Assembly: GCA_045124055.1 (NCBI GenBank)
Contig: JBGVKZ010000020.1
Span: forward strand, 1 to 64,000
Direction of reading: 5' to 3'
Length of the DNA stretch: 64,000 nt
Origin: CALZKI01 sp045124055
GTDB lineage: Bacteria; Bacillota; Clostridia; Lachnospirales; Lachnospiraceae
Shown piece after piece: positions 43,154 through 52,432 of the stretch (positions are counted from its first letter, which is position 1; every line of letters starts with the position of its first letter). The notes under the pieces were generated by a model. That model searched no databases. It saw only the letters and a list, made by a program, of their open reading frames with translations, and was not told where the DNA came from. Position numbers and translations under genes: made by a program.

Positions 43154-44593
43154 ATGGAAAAAAAACGTATGTATGTGGCAATCGATTTAAAGTCCTTTTA
43201 TGCCTCTGTGGAATGTGTAGAAAGGAATTTGGACCCACTTACTACCAATCTGGTAGTGGCAGACCCATCGAGAACAGAAAAAACCATTTGTCTTGCGGTT
43301 TCTCCGTCTTTGAAGGCGTATGGAATTCCGGGAAGACCTCGGCTTTTTGAAGTGGTTCAGAAAGCGAAGAAGGAAAGAATTGATTACATTGTAGCTGTGC
43401 CACGAATGGCACTTTATATGCAATATAGCACAAGAATTTATGACATTTATCTTCGTTATATCGCAAAAGAAGATATACACGTCTATTCCATTGATGAAGT
43501 ATTTATGGACGTAACGGATTATCTTATGAATTATAAAATGTCGGCAAAAGAATTAGCTGCCAAAATGATTCAGGATATTTTAAAAGAAACAGGAATTACA
43601 GCAACGGCAGGAATTGGAACGAATCTATATTTGTGCAAGGTTGCAATGGATATTGTGGCAAAACACGTGGAACCGGATAAAAATGGAGTTCGAATAGCGA
43701 TGCTAGATGAGATAACTTATCGAAAAATGCTCTGGAATCATAGACCTCTTACGGATTTTTGGCGTGTAGGACGTGGCTACCAAAAGAAACTGGAAGAAAA
43801 TGGTCTATTTACAATGGGAGACATTGCCAGATGTTCTCTAGGAAAAGATAGCGATTTTTATAATGAAGATTTGTTATATAAATTATTTGGCGTCAATGCG
43901 GAGCTTTTAATTGACCACGCTTGGGGATATGAACCGGTGACAATAGACTTGATAAAGGCATATAGACCCAGTGTCAACAGTTTGAGTTCCGGACAGGTTT
44001 TGCAATGTCCGTATGATTTTGAAAAAGGAAAACTAATAGTCCGTGAGATGACGGATTTATTGGTGCTTGACCTGGTGGAAAAAAGACTGGTTACAGACCA
44101 GATGGTTTTGACCATAGGGTATGATATTGAAAATTTAAGTGACCCTGTCAGAAAAAAACAATATATGGGGGAGATTACTACGGACCATTATGGAAGATGC
44201 GTCCCAAAGCACGCCCATGGGACGATTAATTTAGACAGAAAAACGTCGTCCACAAAAATCATTACGGATGCAATTATGGATTTATATGATAAAATTGTAG
44301 ACCAAAATCTTTTGGTACGCAGAGTTACAGTTGTAGCAAATCGTCTTGTAGATGAAAAACAGCTTCAGGAAGAAAACTCTTACCAGCAGCTTGATTTGTT
44401 TACAGATTATAATGCATTAAGAAAAGAGCAAAAGGCATTCGAGGAAGCTAGGGAGAAGGAACGTAAGCTTCAGGAAGCTATGCTTAGTGTAAAGAAGAAA
44501 TATGGAAAAAATGCAATGTTAAAAGGTATGAATCTTCAAGAAGGTGCAATGACCATAGAACGAAATCATCAAATAGGTGGTCATAAGGCATAA
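43154..44593 (+). CDS. Y-family DNA polymerase (UvrX/DinB type)
   Basis: This is a translesion polymerase acting on damaged DNA. The 479-residue protein has the N-terminal active-site Asp (VAIDLKSFYASVECV, about residues 8-22) and the IDEVFMDVTDYL motif (about 113-124) with the second catalytic carboxylates. Helix-hairpin-helix-like (GIGTNLYLCKVAMDI) and little-finger domains follow. The C-terminal part is of the UvrX/UmuC kind found in Gram-positives. A YolD-like gene follows, as in Bacillus. I see no LexA-type GAAC-N4-GTTC box in its upstream region. AAGGAGG precedes the ATG. Confidence 0.9.
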   Translation: MEKKRMYVAIDLKSFYASVECVERNLDPLTTNLVVADPSRTEKTICLAVSPSLKAYGIPGRPRLFEVVQKAKKERIDYIVAVPRMALYMQYSTRIYDIYLRYIAKEDIHVYSIDEVFMDVTDYLMNYKMSAKELAAKMIQDILKETGITATAGIGTNLYLCKVAMDIVAKHVEPDKNGVRIAMLDEITYRKMLWNHRPLTDFWRVGRGYQKKLEENGLFTMGDIARCSLGKDSDFYNEDLLYKLFGVNAELLIDHAWGYEPVTIDLIKAYRPSVNSLSSGQVLQCPYDFEKGKLIVREMTDLLVLDLVEKRLVTDQMVLTIGYDIENLSDPVRKKQYMGEITTDHYGRCVPKHAHGTINLDRKTSSTKIITDAIMDLYDKIVDQNLLVRRVTVVANRLVDEKQLQEENSYQQLDLFTDYNALRKEQKAFEEAREKERKLQEAMLSVKKKYGKNAMLKGMNLQEGAMTIERNHQIGGHKA

Positions 44594-44658
44594 TAACATT
44601 CATTATTATGTTAAGACCTAAGGACTGAATGTGTAAGGCTAAATGGGAGGAAAATGGA

Positions 44659-45075
44659 ATGTTTTATGAGAACCATAAGTATGACGATATGATAAATTTA
44701 CCACATCATCAGTCGGAAAAGCATGCCCATATGGATTTGATAGATAGAGCTGCCCAGTTTTCGCCCTTTGCGGCATTAACGGGTTTTGAAGATGCAATTT
44801 TGGAAACAGGCAGAATTACGGATTCCCGTATAGAATTAGAAGAAGATGAAAAGGAAAGGCTGGATATTCATTTTAGAAAACTTCGTGAATGTCTTAAAGA
44901 ACAGCCCCTTGTAGAAATTTGCTATTTTGAGGCAGATATTTTTAAAGAGGGAGGTTCTTATGTAACAAGTACAAAACGAGTGAAAAGAATAGATGAGAAT
45001 GCTCGAAAAATTGTGCTGGTTGATGGGACCAGTATTGAGATGGACGAAGTTGTAGAACTTAAGATTTTGAAGTAA
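44659..45075 (+). CDS. YolD-like protein, partner of the Y-polymerase
   Basis: The 138-residue protein contains DRAAQFSPFAALTGFEDAI (about residues 31-49) and RITDSRIEL, followed by a helical segment and two short beta hairpins (EICYFEADIF, RVKRIDENARKIVLVDGTSI). This matches the YolD-like family, which is encoded next to UvrX-type polymerases in Bacillus and is thought to help or regulate them. Start ATG 44659 has GGGAGG upstream. It lies 65 bp after the polymerase and is probably cotranscribed. Confidence 0.7.
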   Translation: MFYENHKYDDMINLPHHQSEKHAHMDLIDRAAQFSPFAALTGFEDAILETGRITDSRIELEEDEKERLDIHFRKLRECLKEQPLVEICYFEADIFKEGGSYVTSTKRVKRIDENARKIVLVDGTSIEMDEVVELKILK

Positions 45076-45152
45076 GGATTCATAGCGAGCAGAGATTTTT
45101 TAGTAGAGAGATTTAGATTAGAGAGAAAAGAGAGAATAGGAAAACTACGCAC

Positions 45153-45200
45153 ACAAGATTGACATTCCCTGCATTGCAGGGCTGTTCGTCTTGTTTTTTT
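45153..45200 (+). terminator. Terminator after the YolD-like gene
   Basis: Outer arms ACAAGA and TCTTGT flank a GC-rich inner stem, CCCTGC and GCAGGG (45167-45181), followed by seven or more T (45194-45200). No gene is seen between 45076 and 45360 other than this terminator and an upstream A/G-rich stretch. Confidence 0.85.
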
Positions 45201-45360
45201 ATGCACATCATTCAATACTGTAATGAAATAAGGTTCTAATGACGCTAATAGTGAAACTACATTGCCCTGATGATTATGTTTGTTTCTGAAATAAACACAG
45301 ACAAAATGATTATAATATCCATGATACAATATAAAAGATAATATTTGAGGAGTAAAAGAT

Positions 45361-46536
45361 ATGAAGTATAAAAATGCAAATGATGTATTACCGAAAGAAT
45401 TACTGGTAATGGTGCAGGAATATATTCAGGGAGAATACATTTATGTTCCGGTCAAAGATAAACATATTGCAGAATTCCCTACCGACTATAAAACTGAATT
45501 AGAAAAACGCGATGCACACATTTATACAAAATATCTGGAAGGAATGAGTAATAAGCAGTTATCTCAAATATATAATTTGTCAGAATCCAGTATCAGAAGA
45601 ATTATTGTAAAGCAACGAAAAGGAAATAGACCAATGAAAGACAAAATAACACAGGTTATTAATAATTGGGGATTGGAAAACAAGGAAATAAAGCAGATAT
45701 ACGATACGACTTGGCAGGTGGGGGATGATTATGTACTGAAAGTGTATCAAAGTTTCAGTATGTTGGAAAGAAACCTAAAAATACTGCAACTATTGGATAA
45801 TATGGATATTCCTGTAGGCAAAGTCATAGCTACAACGAATAATGAACAATATGTATCCTTTCATAATTGGTTTTGCTTTTTGTCAAGGCGACTTCCGGGA
45901 AGTAATATTGTACGAATCGGGAATGACAGCAAGATAGCTACTATAATGGGTGAGATAATTGCTGACATCCATATGGCATTTCAGAAATGTGAAGAAGTGG
46001 ATGTGTTTTGGAACAATAGCTTATTGGATGAAATGAATGGCTGGGTAAAAAGCAATTTTGAAGCAAATGACTGGAAGTTTATAAGTAAAGAAGAATATGA
46101 AAAAATCATATCGCAATTAGCGATGGTATATGATAACCTGCCAGTACAACTCATTCACCGGGACGTACATTTTGGAAACTTTTTGTTTTCTGATGGTAAG
46201 TTTTCTGGTTATATAGACTTTGATTTAAGTCAGAGAAACATCCGAATTTTTGATTTATGCTATTTTTTACTAGGATTATTGTCAGAAAAAGAAAAATTAG
46301 AGATTACGGACGAATTCTGGTTTGAGGTTGTAAAAAAAGTGTTTGCAGGATATGGACGAAAGATGAAATTAACTGAGGCGGAAAAGAATGCAGTGCCATA
46401 TGTGATGGAATGCATAGAGTTACTTTTTGTTTCTTATTTTGAGAGTATAAACGATATACGTTGTGCCGAAGATGCTTTCAGAATATTCGCATTCGTAAAG
46501 AAACAGGAAAATAGGATATGGAGAAATTTACTGTAA
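45361..46536 (+). CDS. CD3324-like HTH domain fused to aminoglycoside-phosphotransferase-like kinase
   Basis: The 391-residue protein has two parts. Residues 1-90 match the CD3324 type: MKYKNANDVLPKELLVMVQEY, then GEYIYVPVKDK and a helix-turn-helix-like YLEGMSNKQLSQIYNLSESSIRRII. Residues from about 95 form a kinase-like APH domain: IHRDVHFGNFLFSDGKFSGYIDFDLS (about 262-287), with the catalytic HxDxxxxN and the metal-binding DFD in place. The protein could phosphorylate a small molecule and act with a DNA-binding module. No resistance role is implied. A SAM methyltransferase overlaps its end by 19 bp. Confidence 0.8.
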   Translation: MKYKNANDVLPKELLVMVQEYIQGEYIYVPVKDKHIAEFPTDYKTELEKRDAHIYTKYLEGMSNKQLSQIYNLSESSIRRIIVKQRKGNRPMKDKITQVINNWGLENKEIKQIYDTTWQVGDDYVLKVYQSFSMLERNLKILQLLDNMDIPVGKVIATTNNEQYVSFHNWFCFLSRRLPGSNIVRIGNDSKIATIMGEIIADIHMAFQKCEEVDVFWNNSLLDEMNGWVKSNFEANDWKFISKEEYEKIISQLAMVYDNLPVQLIHRDVHFGNFLFSDGKFSGYIDFDLSQRNIRIFDLCYFLLGLLSEKEKLEITDEFWFEVVKKVFAGYGRKMKLTEAEKNAVPYVMECIELLFVSYFESINDIRCAEDAFRIFAFVKKQENRIWRNLL

Positions 46537-47147
46537 AATGGCATTATAATGGTTTTGATTATGAATTTCACACATTAGACTCACTGTTCTCATACAAGCA
46601 GATTGATATTGGAACCTGGCAGATGATAGAACATATTGACTTACAGCCCGATAGCAAAGTTCTTGATTTGGGATGTGGATATGGAGTTGTTGGAATTTGG
46701 GCAGCCCATACGATTGGAGCTAAAAATGTAGTAATGTCTGATGTTAATGTAGCTGCACTTGAAGTGGCAGCCAAAAATGTTACAGTAAATAATTTGGAGA
46801 AAATTCGAATTGTCCATAGTGATGGATTCAATAATATTCATGATGTTGATTTCACACTGATTATGTCAAATCCTCCATATCACACTGACTTCTCTGTTGC
46901 GAAATCGTTTATAGAGGGCAGCTATAAGCATTTGCAAATGGGCGGATGGCTGGTAATGGTGACAAAACGGTTTGATTGGTATAAAAATAAAATACATTCT
47001 GTATTTGGTGGAGTGAAGTGGATAGAAAGTAGTGGATATTATGTGTTTTTCGCTCAAAAACGATTTGTGCAAAAAAGTGGTCGTAATAAAAAAGGGATGT
47101 CAAAAAAATTACGAAAAAAATATCAAAAGGATTTGATTAAAACTTGA
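46518..47147 (+). CDS. Class I SAM-dependent methyltransferase (RsmC-like)
   Basis: The 209-residue protein has motif I LDLGCGYGVVGIWAA (about residues 49-63), VMSDVNVAAL (about 72), and the MSNPPYHTD motif (about 115-123) that is typical of N-methyltransferases acting on adenine or guanine amino groups in RNA or DNA. Size and the MTS fold resemble the C-terminal half of RsmC. The C-terminal tail is very basic. Start ATG 46518 overlaps the previous gene by 19 bp, so translation is coupled. The substrate cannot be given with confidence. Confidence 0.82.
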   Translation: MEKFTVKWHYNGFDYEFHTLDSLFSYKQIDIGTWQMIEHIDLQPDSKVLDLGCGYGVVGIWAAHTIGAKNVVMSDVNVAALEVAAKNVTVNNLEKIRIVHSDGFNNIHDVDFTLIMSNPPYHTDFSVAKSFIEGSYKHLQMGGWLVMVTKRFDWYKNKIHSVFGGVKWIESSGYYVFFAQKRFVQKSGRNKKGMSKKLRKKYQKDLIKT

Positions 47148-47152
47148 AAAAA

Positions 47153-47185
47153 CCCGCCCATTTCAAAAATGGACGGGCTCTTTTT
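47153..47185. terminator. Bidirectional terminator
   Basis: CCCGCCCATTT (47153-47163) and AAATGGACGGG (47167-47177) form a stem with one wobble, followed by TTTTTT (47180-47185). The minus strand reads a T run as well. It separates the plus-strand methyltransferase from the minus-strand membrane protein. Confidence 0.85.
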
Positions 47186-49521
47186 TATAAATGGACAGGA
47201 ATTCTTTTCTTTTTCCTACAAATATGCATAACTCCATAACCCAAAAGTAACAGGCAAGAGAGGGCGGAAATGATTTCTGCAATTCTCCAATAGGTTGGTT
47301 CTACAAAGGCAATTTCCAAAGTTCCCAAAAATCCTGAAGGTATCGTAACGCGAATACAGTTATTAAAACCATTTGAAATGGTAAGCTGTTCTCCAGTTTC
47401 TACACATTTAGCAATATAGCCTTTGTAGGAAGTCATTGGCACTTCCAAATAACCTTCCGCATTAGTATTTTCAACGTAACAGGAAAGACGAGTTCCTTCC
47501 TTTTCTACATTGGAGAAATTTAATCCTTCCGATGATTCATATCGATTTTCTATAATATCTCGCAATAATGAGTCAGCAGGTAAATACTCACAGGAATATA
47601 GCTGCATAGAAGGTAACTCATAAGTGCCATACAAACGATATGGGGTGGCTACGGAAAGGAAAGAATAGTAATACCAACCAACAGAAACAAGTGTTGTAAT
47701 GCACAATGTAACTATTGCTAATGGCATAACAGGAATACTATGCTTTTCAGAAGCATAATCCATATCCGTACGCATAGTTAGTTGTTTTATGGTCAGGCAA
47801 GTGCCGATTGTGACTAACAATGTTCCGATAGAAATAAATCTCCATGGGAATTGGAGACTTGTAACTACTGCCTTTCCAATGGCTCCTAAAGAAGCCAGAT
47901 AATCCCAAGGGAAATGATGAGTACTTAAAACAATGGCTAAAAGTCCGCACAAAAAGGTAAATAAAGTGAGACGATAGTATTTTCCCTGTCTTTCCTCTTT
48001 TGTGGAGGTAAACAGAAAGTAGCCACATACAAAAAATCCAATAACTAATGGTAAACCAAGTCCGGCACTTACTTCGCCTATTAAACCAGAAGACGTATAA
48101 TAACTACCACCTACGCCATCTTGCATAATGCCAAAAACCTGAGTGAAATAAAGTCCCATACTTTGTACACTGGCCCCACTAAACTGGTCAGAAGTTATAA
48201 TAAATTCTTCGGTAAAATAGTAATCCATAAAAGGAACTAGGAAACCGATTGTTAATAGGAGCGTAAAAACGACGGTAAGACAAAGAGATAAAAATACTCG
48301 TTCTTTCCATAATCTTTTAAAGCAAACTACACAGGCGATAATAATAAAAATAGCAACCATTTCACAAGTTAAAATATGGGAGTAAATAATGCCTGCCAGT
48401 CCAATCGCCGGAAGAATCGCCTTTTTCCACCAGCCTTTTTTCTCGGTCATAGTCAATATCTGATACAAGCCTACAAAGATAAGCGGTAAAAACATCATTG
48501 CACAGTATTCACCTACGGCGGCTCTTGTATAGACATTTAGCATACGATAGTAAGATAAAGTAAATAACATACTACCTATAAGCCCAATACGAGAACTATT
48601 AAAAAGCTTCTTAAAACTAAAGTAAGAAATCAGTGTGGTGGCAAGGTTTATCACTGCCACAAAGGTCATATAGGCTGATTGAACGGAAAAACCCATTAAA
48701 CGCAGCAGGGCTGGAAAATACAACAGAATATCTCCATAAAATACTCCCGTAGCATAGCCATAATCATATGCCCAAACAGGCTGAATTTTTACCGGAAATA
48801 CGCCTTGGGATAGTCCTGCTTTAATGCCGTCAATACGAAGCAAATGGAAGGGCAAATCATGTCCGATTGCCATATAATCTAAAAATAGCGGATAAGATGC
48901 TAAAAAGATGATAACACCCAAGCAAAATGCAGTTTTTCGTTTCGATAAAGCAGTAGTACAAATATAGTATCCAAAAGATAAAAGGATGCAAAGCCCTAGG
49001 GCATATACAAAGTCCTGCTTTGCCATATCGGTAGTTTCATGAATGGATAAACCCATTAATTCTATCGTTCCACCGCCTTGAAAATTGAGATTTAACATAA
49101 CATCATCAGCATTACTACCGAGTCGAAGCTCAATACAGGCTGTTTTTTGTTCTGTGGATAAGGTGGCGGAGTTCGTTTGAAACTGTGACACCGGCAGTGA
49201 TATGCAAGTTGCACTAAAAGTATTACCGGCGGTGTCCGTGTTGTAGTCTATATATGCAACATAAGAACCTCTGGATAACTGTAAAGGTTCTGTGTAAACG
49301 ATTGTACCAGCATCAGAATTTAGGTCATTAACGACTATTTTTTCTTCGCTTATATCTGGTGACAGAGAATTTAATTCACTAATAAGAAAGGTTTCGCTAT
49401 ATAAGTTTGATTTTGTATGAAGAAAATTGCATACAGCAAAAGCAAGTATGATAATCTGAAGTACAACAACAATGATAAATGACTTTTTATTTTTTAAAGT
49501 TTTAAGTTGAAACATTTGCAT
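47185..49521 (-). CDS. Large multi-pass membrane protein (YfhO/glycosyltransferase-like)
   Basis: The 778-residue protein has about 12 hydrophobic segments. A first segment (about 12-33) is followed by an extracellular beta domain (about 40-165). A multi-pass region follows (about 170-610) with DYMAIGHDLPFHLLRIDGI at about 215-233, an acidic extracellular loop typical of GT-C type enzymes. The C-terminal part is a soluble extracellular domain, ending in one final segment (about 750-768). It fits YfhO-like or related membrane glycosyltransferases, which glycosylate surface polymers. The exact substrate is unknown. It is a single gene on its strand. Confidence 0.7.
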   Translation of the reverse strand: MQMFQLKTLKNKKSFIIVVVLQIIILAFAVCNFLHTKSNLYSETFLISELNSLSPDISEEKIVVNDLNSDAGTIVYTEPLQLSRGSYVAYIDYNTDTAGNTFSATCISLPVSQFQTNSATLSTEQKTACIELRLGSNADDVMLNLNFQGGGTIELMGLSIHETTDMAKQDFVYALGLCILLSFGYYICTTALSKRKTAFCLGVIIFLASYPLFLDYMAIGHDLPFHLLRIDGIKAGLSQGVFPVKIQPVWAYDYGYATGVFYGDILLYFPALLRLMGFSVQSAYMTFVAVINLATTLISYFSFKKLFNSSRIGLIGSMLFTLSYYRMLNVYTRAAVGEYCAMMFLPLIFVGLYQILTMTEKKGWWKKAILPAIGLAGIIYSHILTCEMVAIFIIIACVVCFKRLWKERVFLSLCLTVVFTLLLTIGFLVPFMDYYFTEEFIITSDQFSGASVQSMGLYFTQVFGIMQDGVGGSYYTSSGLIGEVSAGLGLPLVIGFFVCGYFLFTSTKEERQGKYYRLTLFTFLCGLLAIVLSTHHFPWDYLASLGAIGKAVVTSLQFPWRFISIGTLLVTIGTCLTIKQLTMRTDMDYASEKHSIPVMPLAIVTLCITTLVSVGWYYYSFLSVATPYRLYGTYELPSMQLYSCEYLPADSLLRDIIENRYESSEGLNFSNVEKEGTRLSCYVENTNAEGYLEVPMTSYKGYIAKCVETGEQLTISNGFNNCIRVTIPSGFLGTLEIAFVEPTYWRIAEIISALSCLLLLGYGVMHICRKKKRIPVHL

Positions 49522-49830
49522 TCTCCCAAAGATTTTTAATACGTTTAATTATAATCCAGGAAGGGTGGGAAGACAAGAGTGGAAAAGGGGAGAGTACGAT
49601 TAAATATAATATTGGAAATTTATTTAGTAGCGAAGGAAATATCCCGGGAAAAGCTACAAAATTATTGCGTATGTTACAAAAGTTCAAATTTAGCCTATGC
49701 ATCACTTCACCCACATTCGTCGGTGCCTTGTCTCCTATGACATTTCTTGCATTTGGTGCGTCTGATTTTGGTAATGGTGTTGCTGAGGTGATAAAATTAT
49801 CAAATATACTAATAGTTCCATCTTCATTAA
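49522..49830 (-). pseudogene. Possible relic reading frame downstream of the SUKH gene
   Basis: Between the large membrane protein and the SUKH gene the minus strand contains a frame of roughly 100 codons without a proper start. Its product reads NEDGTISIFDNFITSATPLP and then KSDAPNARNVIGDKAPTNVG before losing protein-like character. No ribosome binding site or start codon was found at its head. It looks like a decayed tail of a neighbouring toxin or immunity gene, but it could be chance. No terminator is seen after the SUKH gene. Confidence 0.3.
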
Positions 49831-50391
49831 TTAGTCAACTAATAGTTCTTCCTGTATCATACCCCCATATTTATCAATTTCTGCTTGCCACATTTTTTTT
49901 AACTCTTCCGTAATAATATTTCCTCTTCCTTTTGCAACTAAAGCCTCTTCCCTCTCTTTGATTGTTCGTTGTGAAGCTTCACTGATTTTTTCACTCTTGC
50001 AACAAAGAACAAACTCCTTAAAATCCTCTGCAACATACTCTGCTTTATTTTCCTTTTCATGATCACAAAAATAGATCTTACCTATATTTTCATTATACAA
50101 GCCAATTACGATATAGTTCCCAAAAGAATCACAAGCAATAGGCAAAACATTATTTTCTAACCATACTCCTAATTCAATAGTATCCAAACTTAACTTAACA
50201 TCACCTATACCAAAAAAACCTTTCACATCGGAAGTTACTTTTCCCGCTTTAAATTTAGTTTTAGGTGTATAACCTCCATTATATTTATATAAGAATCTCC
50301 TATACTGAATAGGCAATATAATTCCACACTTTTTTTCCATATTTATTATCTTATCCTCTACATTACAATTCAAAAATTTTGATATTAACAT
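49831..50391 (-). CDS. SMI1/KNR4 (SUKH) family immunity protein
   Basis: The 186-residue protein has the SUKH pattern: a helix with MEKKCGIILPIQYRRFLYKYNGG (about residues 18-40), then beta strands (VKGFFGIGDVKLSLD, VLPIACDSFGNYIVIGL, GKIYFCDHE) and a helix (YVAEDFKEFVLCC). Members neutralise nuclease toxins, particularly those of the HNH/endonuclease VII kind. An extra charged helical tail of about 50 residues follows the core. It is 15 bp downstream of the LXG/HNH toxin on the same strand, the standard toxin-immunity order. Inferred function: self-protection from that toxin. Confidence 0.87.
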   Translation of the reverse strand: MLISKFLNCNVEDKIINMEKKCGIILPIQYRRFLYKYNGGYTPKTKFKAGKVTSDVKGFFGIGDVKLSLDTIELGVWLENNVLPIACDSFGNYIVIGLYNENIGKIYFCDHEKENKAEYVAEDFKEFVLCCKSEKISEASQRTIKEREEALVAKGRGNIITEELKKMWQAEIDKYGGMIQEELLVD

Positions 50392-50406
50392 TCTATTTAT
50401 CCTCCA

Positions 50407-52275
50407 TTATTGATATAGGCTATATCCTCCGATATGTGTAAATTCCTGATGAATATTTTCATCTACTAATTGTAATATTCCATTTATAGTATCATGATGT
50501 ACAACATAACCATCAGGAATTTCAGTAATTCCATAATCTTCTTCTAATATAGCCATCATTTTATTTATGTCTTTACTTCTATCCCCTGAAAACCCTCCAA
50601 TATCAACAAATTTAATTGTAGGATTTAAATATTTATCAGGAAACTCAATATATCCATCTACATAAGGAACAGTATGACCAACTGCAGATGTATATATCCA
50701 AATTTGTTTACCATCAATATTCTGTATCTCAATTAATCCCCCATTACTAAACCATTTTTTAATATCCGGCGAGTACTTGGGTTTGTTCTCTTGAACAAAT
50801 TTAGTAATTCCCCCATTATACGCATCTTTCATTTCATCCCAATTACTGAATTTATGAACATTTATATCTCCCACATTTATATGCTCATTACCTGCAAATC
50901 CGCCTTCTTCTATAAGACCTACCTTTGCTACATCGGGAGATACTAATGGGTTTGTTGAGCAGAGCAGATTATCAAACTTATTCCTTACTGTTCCTGCCAT
51001 CAGGCCAAGCCCCATATTGAAACCAATATTTAAAACTGTGGATTCTGCCACACCCATATCCCACTTTTCTACTCCATACTCTGTGAGAACTCCACTGGCA
51101 AAATCACAGGCCATATCTTCCCCGGTTTCCTTCAAAACTGCCGTAGCCATTCCTGAAAGAGACGATGGAAACTTTCCTGTTTGCAAAAATATACTGGCAC
51201 AGGTCATATTCAAACTTCCCCAGGCATCATACAACGTCTGATTCCCACAAAAATAGGTATCTCTGATTGGACTGAAGGCCTCCGTGGTAATGTCTCCGAT
51301 ACTCCCGTAATAAATGTCATAGCTACCTTCTGCCACATTGCTTAAGCCATAGGCGGTACTACATGTGCCTGTTACACCGCCTACAATACTTACCACTACT
51401 GGTGTGGCTGTCCCTGCTGTACAAACGATTGCTCCAATTCCTATGGCTACTGCTACAACTCCTTCTAGGATTTTGGCAACCCCTTCCTCCTTGCGTTGCT
51501 CTGCCACCTTAGCTTCATAATCTGCAACCATTTGTTCATATACTTCCAAATGCTTTTCATATGCACTGGTGATTTTATCCTGATTATTCGCTAGATACGT
51601 GTTACTCACTTCTACTTTGTCATACAATTCCCAAAGAGAGAGATTGTCACAGTAACTACCGGGTACATAAGAAACTACCTGCGTTCCATTCAAAACATAG
51701 TTATCTATGGTGCTTTGCAAAGAGTCTAACAGGGCCTGCAAATCTCCTTTTAAAGTAGTATATTGACTTTCTTCATAACTGTCAATTTGGGCGTCGAGGG
51801 CGGTTATCTCATTTTTCACACCCTCTATGGTACTTTGTAAGACATATTTGGTGGGATTACTTAATGGGAAAATATCGCTTATGCTATTAAGGGATGTCTG
51901 AATACTGTTTGAGATAGTATCCAGCTGGACACTCTCTGTTTTTAACACCTCTTTTAATAGCATAAGATTCTCTTTGGGGATATTGGAGTAAATATATTCA
52001 TCCATTTCATAGAAACCATCTTTGTATAACAAAAAGCTTGTCTGAAAAGCCTGTAACGCTGAAGTCAAAGCATAGAGTAGCGGGCCATGAACTTCCTGAA
52101 AGTATGTTTTTGCAGTATCTGCCGCCTTTCCCTGAAAGCATTCCATATTTATCACTTCATTGTATGCACGGTTCCATTCACTTAGTGCAGTATACCATTC
52201 ATCGATTTTCACAGTCATATAATTATAAAACTGACTCATTGATTCATATTTTATGATATACGATTCCCCTGTCAT
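50407..52275 (-). CDS. LXG-type polymorphic toxin with C-terminal HNH nuclease
   Basis: The 622-residue protein looks like a type VII secretion toxin. The N-terminal part (about 1-260) is a long helical LXG-like domain (SMSQFYNYMTVKIDEWY, then coiled coil). A hydrophobic hinge follows (about 275-305, VVAVAIGIGAIVCTAGTATP). The last 34 residues form an HNH/endonuclease VII-type motif: GYVVHHDTINGILQLV with His593-His594, IHQEF and THIGG. It has no signal peptide, as expected for this route. The likely activity is DNA or RNA cleavage in rival cells. No essC, yukD or other secretion core is in the window. A SUKH gene follows. Confidence 0.85.
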   Translation of the reverse strand: MTGESYIIKYESMSQFYNYMTVKIDEWYTALSEWNRAYNEVINMECFQGKAADTAKTYFQEVHGPLLYALTSALQAFQTSFLLYKDGFYEMDEYIYSNIPKENLMLLKEVLKTESVQLDTISNSIQTSLNSISDIFPLSNPTKYVLQSTIEGVKNEITALDAQIDSYEESQYTTLKGDLQALLDSLQSTIDNYVLNGTQVVSYVPGSYCDNLSLWELYDKVEVSNTYLANNQDKITSAYEKHLEVYEQMVADYEAKVAEQRKEEGVAKILEGVVAVAIGIGAIVCTAGTATPVVVSIVGGVTGTCSTAYGLSNVAEGSYDIYYGSIGDITTEAFSPIRDTYFCGNQTLYDAWGSLNMTCASIFLQTGKFPSSLSGMATAVLKETGEDMACDFASGVLTEYGVEKWDMGVAESTVLNIGFNMGLGLMAGTVRNKFDNLLCSTNPLVSPDVAKVGLIEEGGFAGNEHINVGDINVHKFSNWDEMKDAYNGGITKFVQENKPKYSPDIKKWFSNGGLIEIQNIDGKQIWIYTSAVGHTVPYVDGYIEFPDKYLNPTIKFVDIGGFSGDRSKDINKMMAILEEDYGITEIPDGYVVHHDTINGILQLVDENIHQEFTHIGGYSLYQ

Positions 52276-52325
52276 TTTGAATTCTCCTATTTATATTTGT
52301 AGCATTCACAGTGTGTAGAATTTTA

Positions 52326-52374
52326 TAAAAAATAGGCAGTCACTTAGTCGCCTTTGCTTCATAAATGACTGCCT
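52326..52374 (-). terminator. Terminator-like hairpin in the toxin leader
   Basis: Read on the minus strand, AGGCAGTCATTTA pairs with TAAGTGACTGCCT (plus-strand arms 52362-52374 and 52334-52346) with a 15-nt loop, followed by TTTTTT. It lies about 60 nt upstream of the toxin ATG and downstream of the promoter at 52438, so transcription of the toxin may stop here unless the hairpin is bypassed. Confidence 0.6.
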
Positions 52375-52432
52375 TGTAATTTACCTATATTTTGTCCATT
52401 TCCGTTATCCCCTTTGATTACACCTTTTACGT

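Noticed and set aside
49665..49913. An 82-codon plus-strand frame near the SUKH gene.
   Set aside because: It overlaps the 3' end of the SUKH gene on the opposite strand and has no ribosome binding site.
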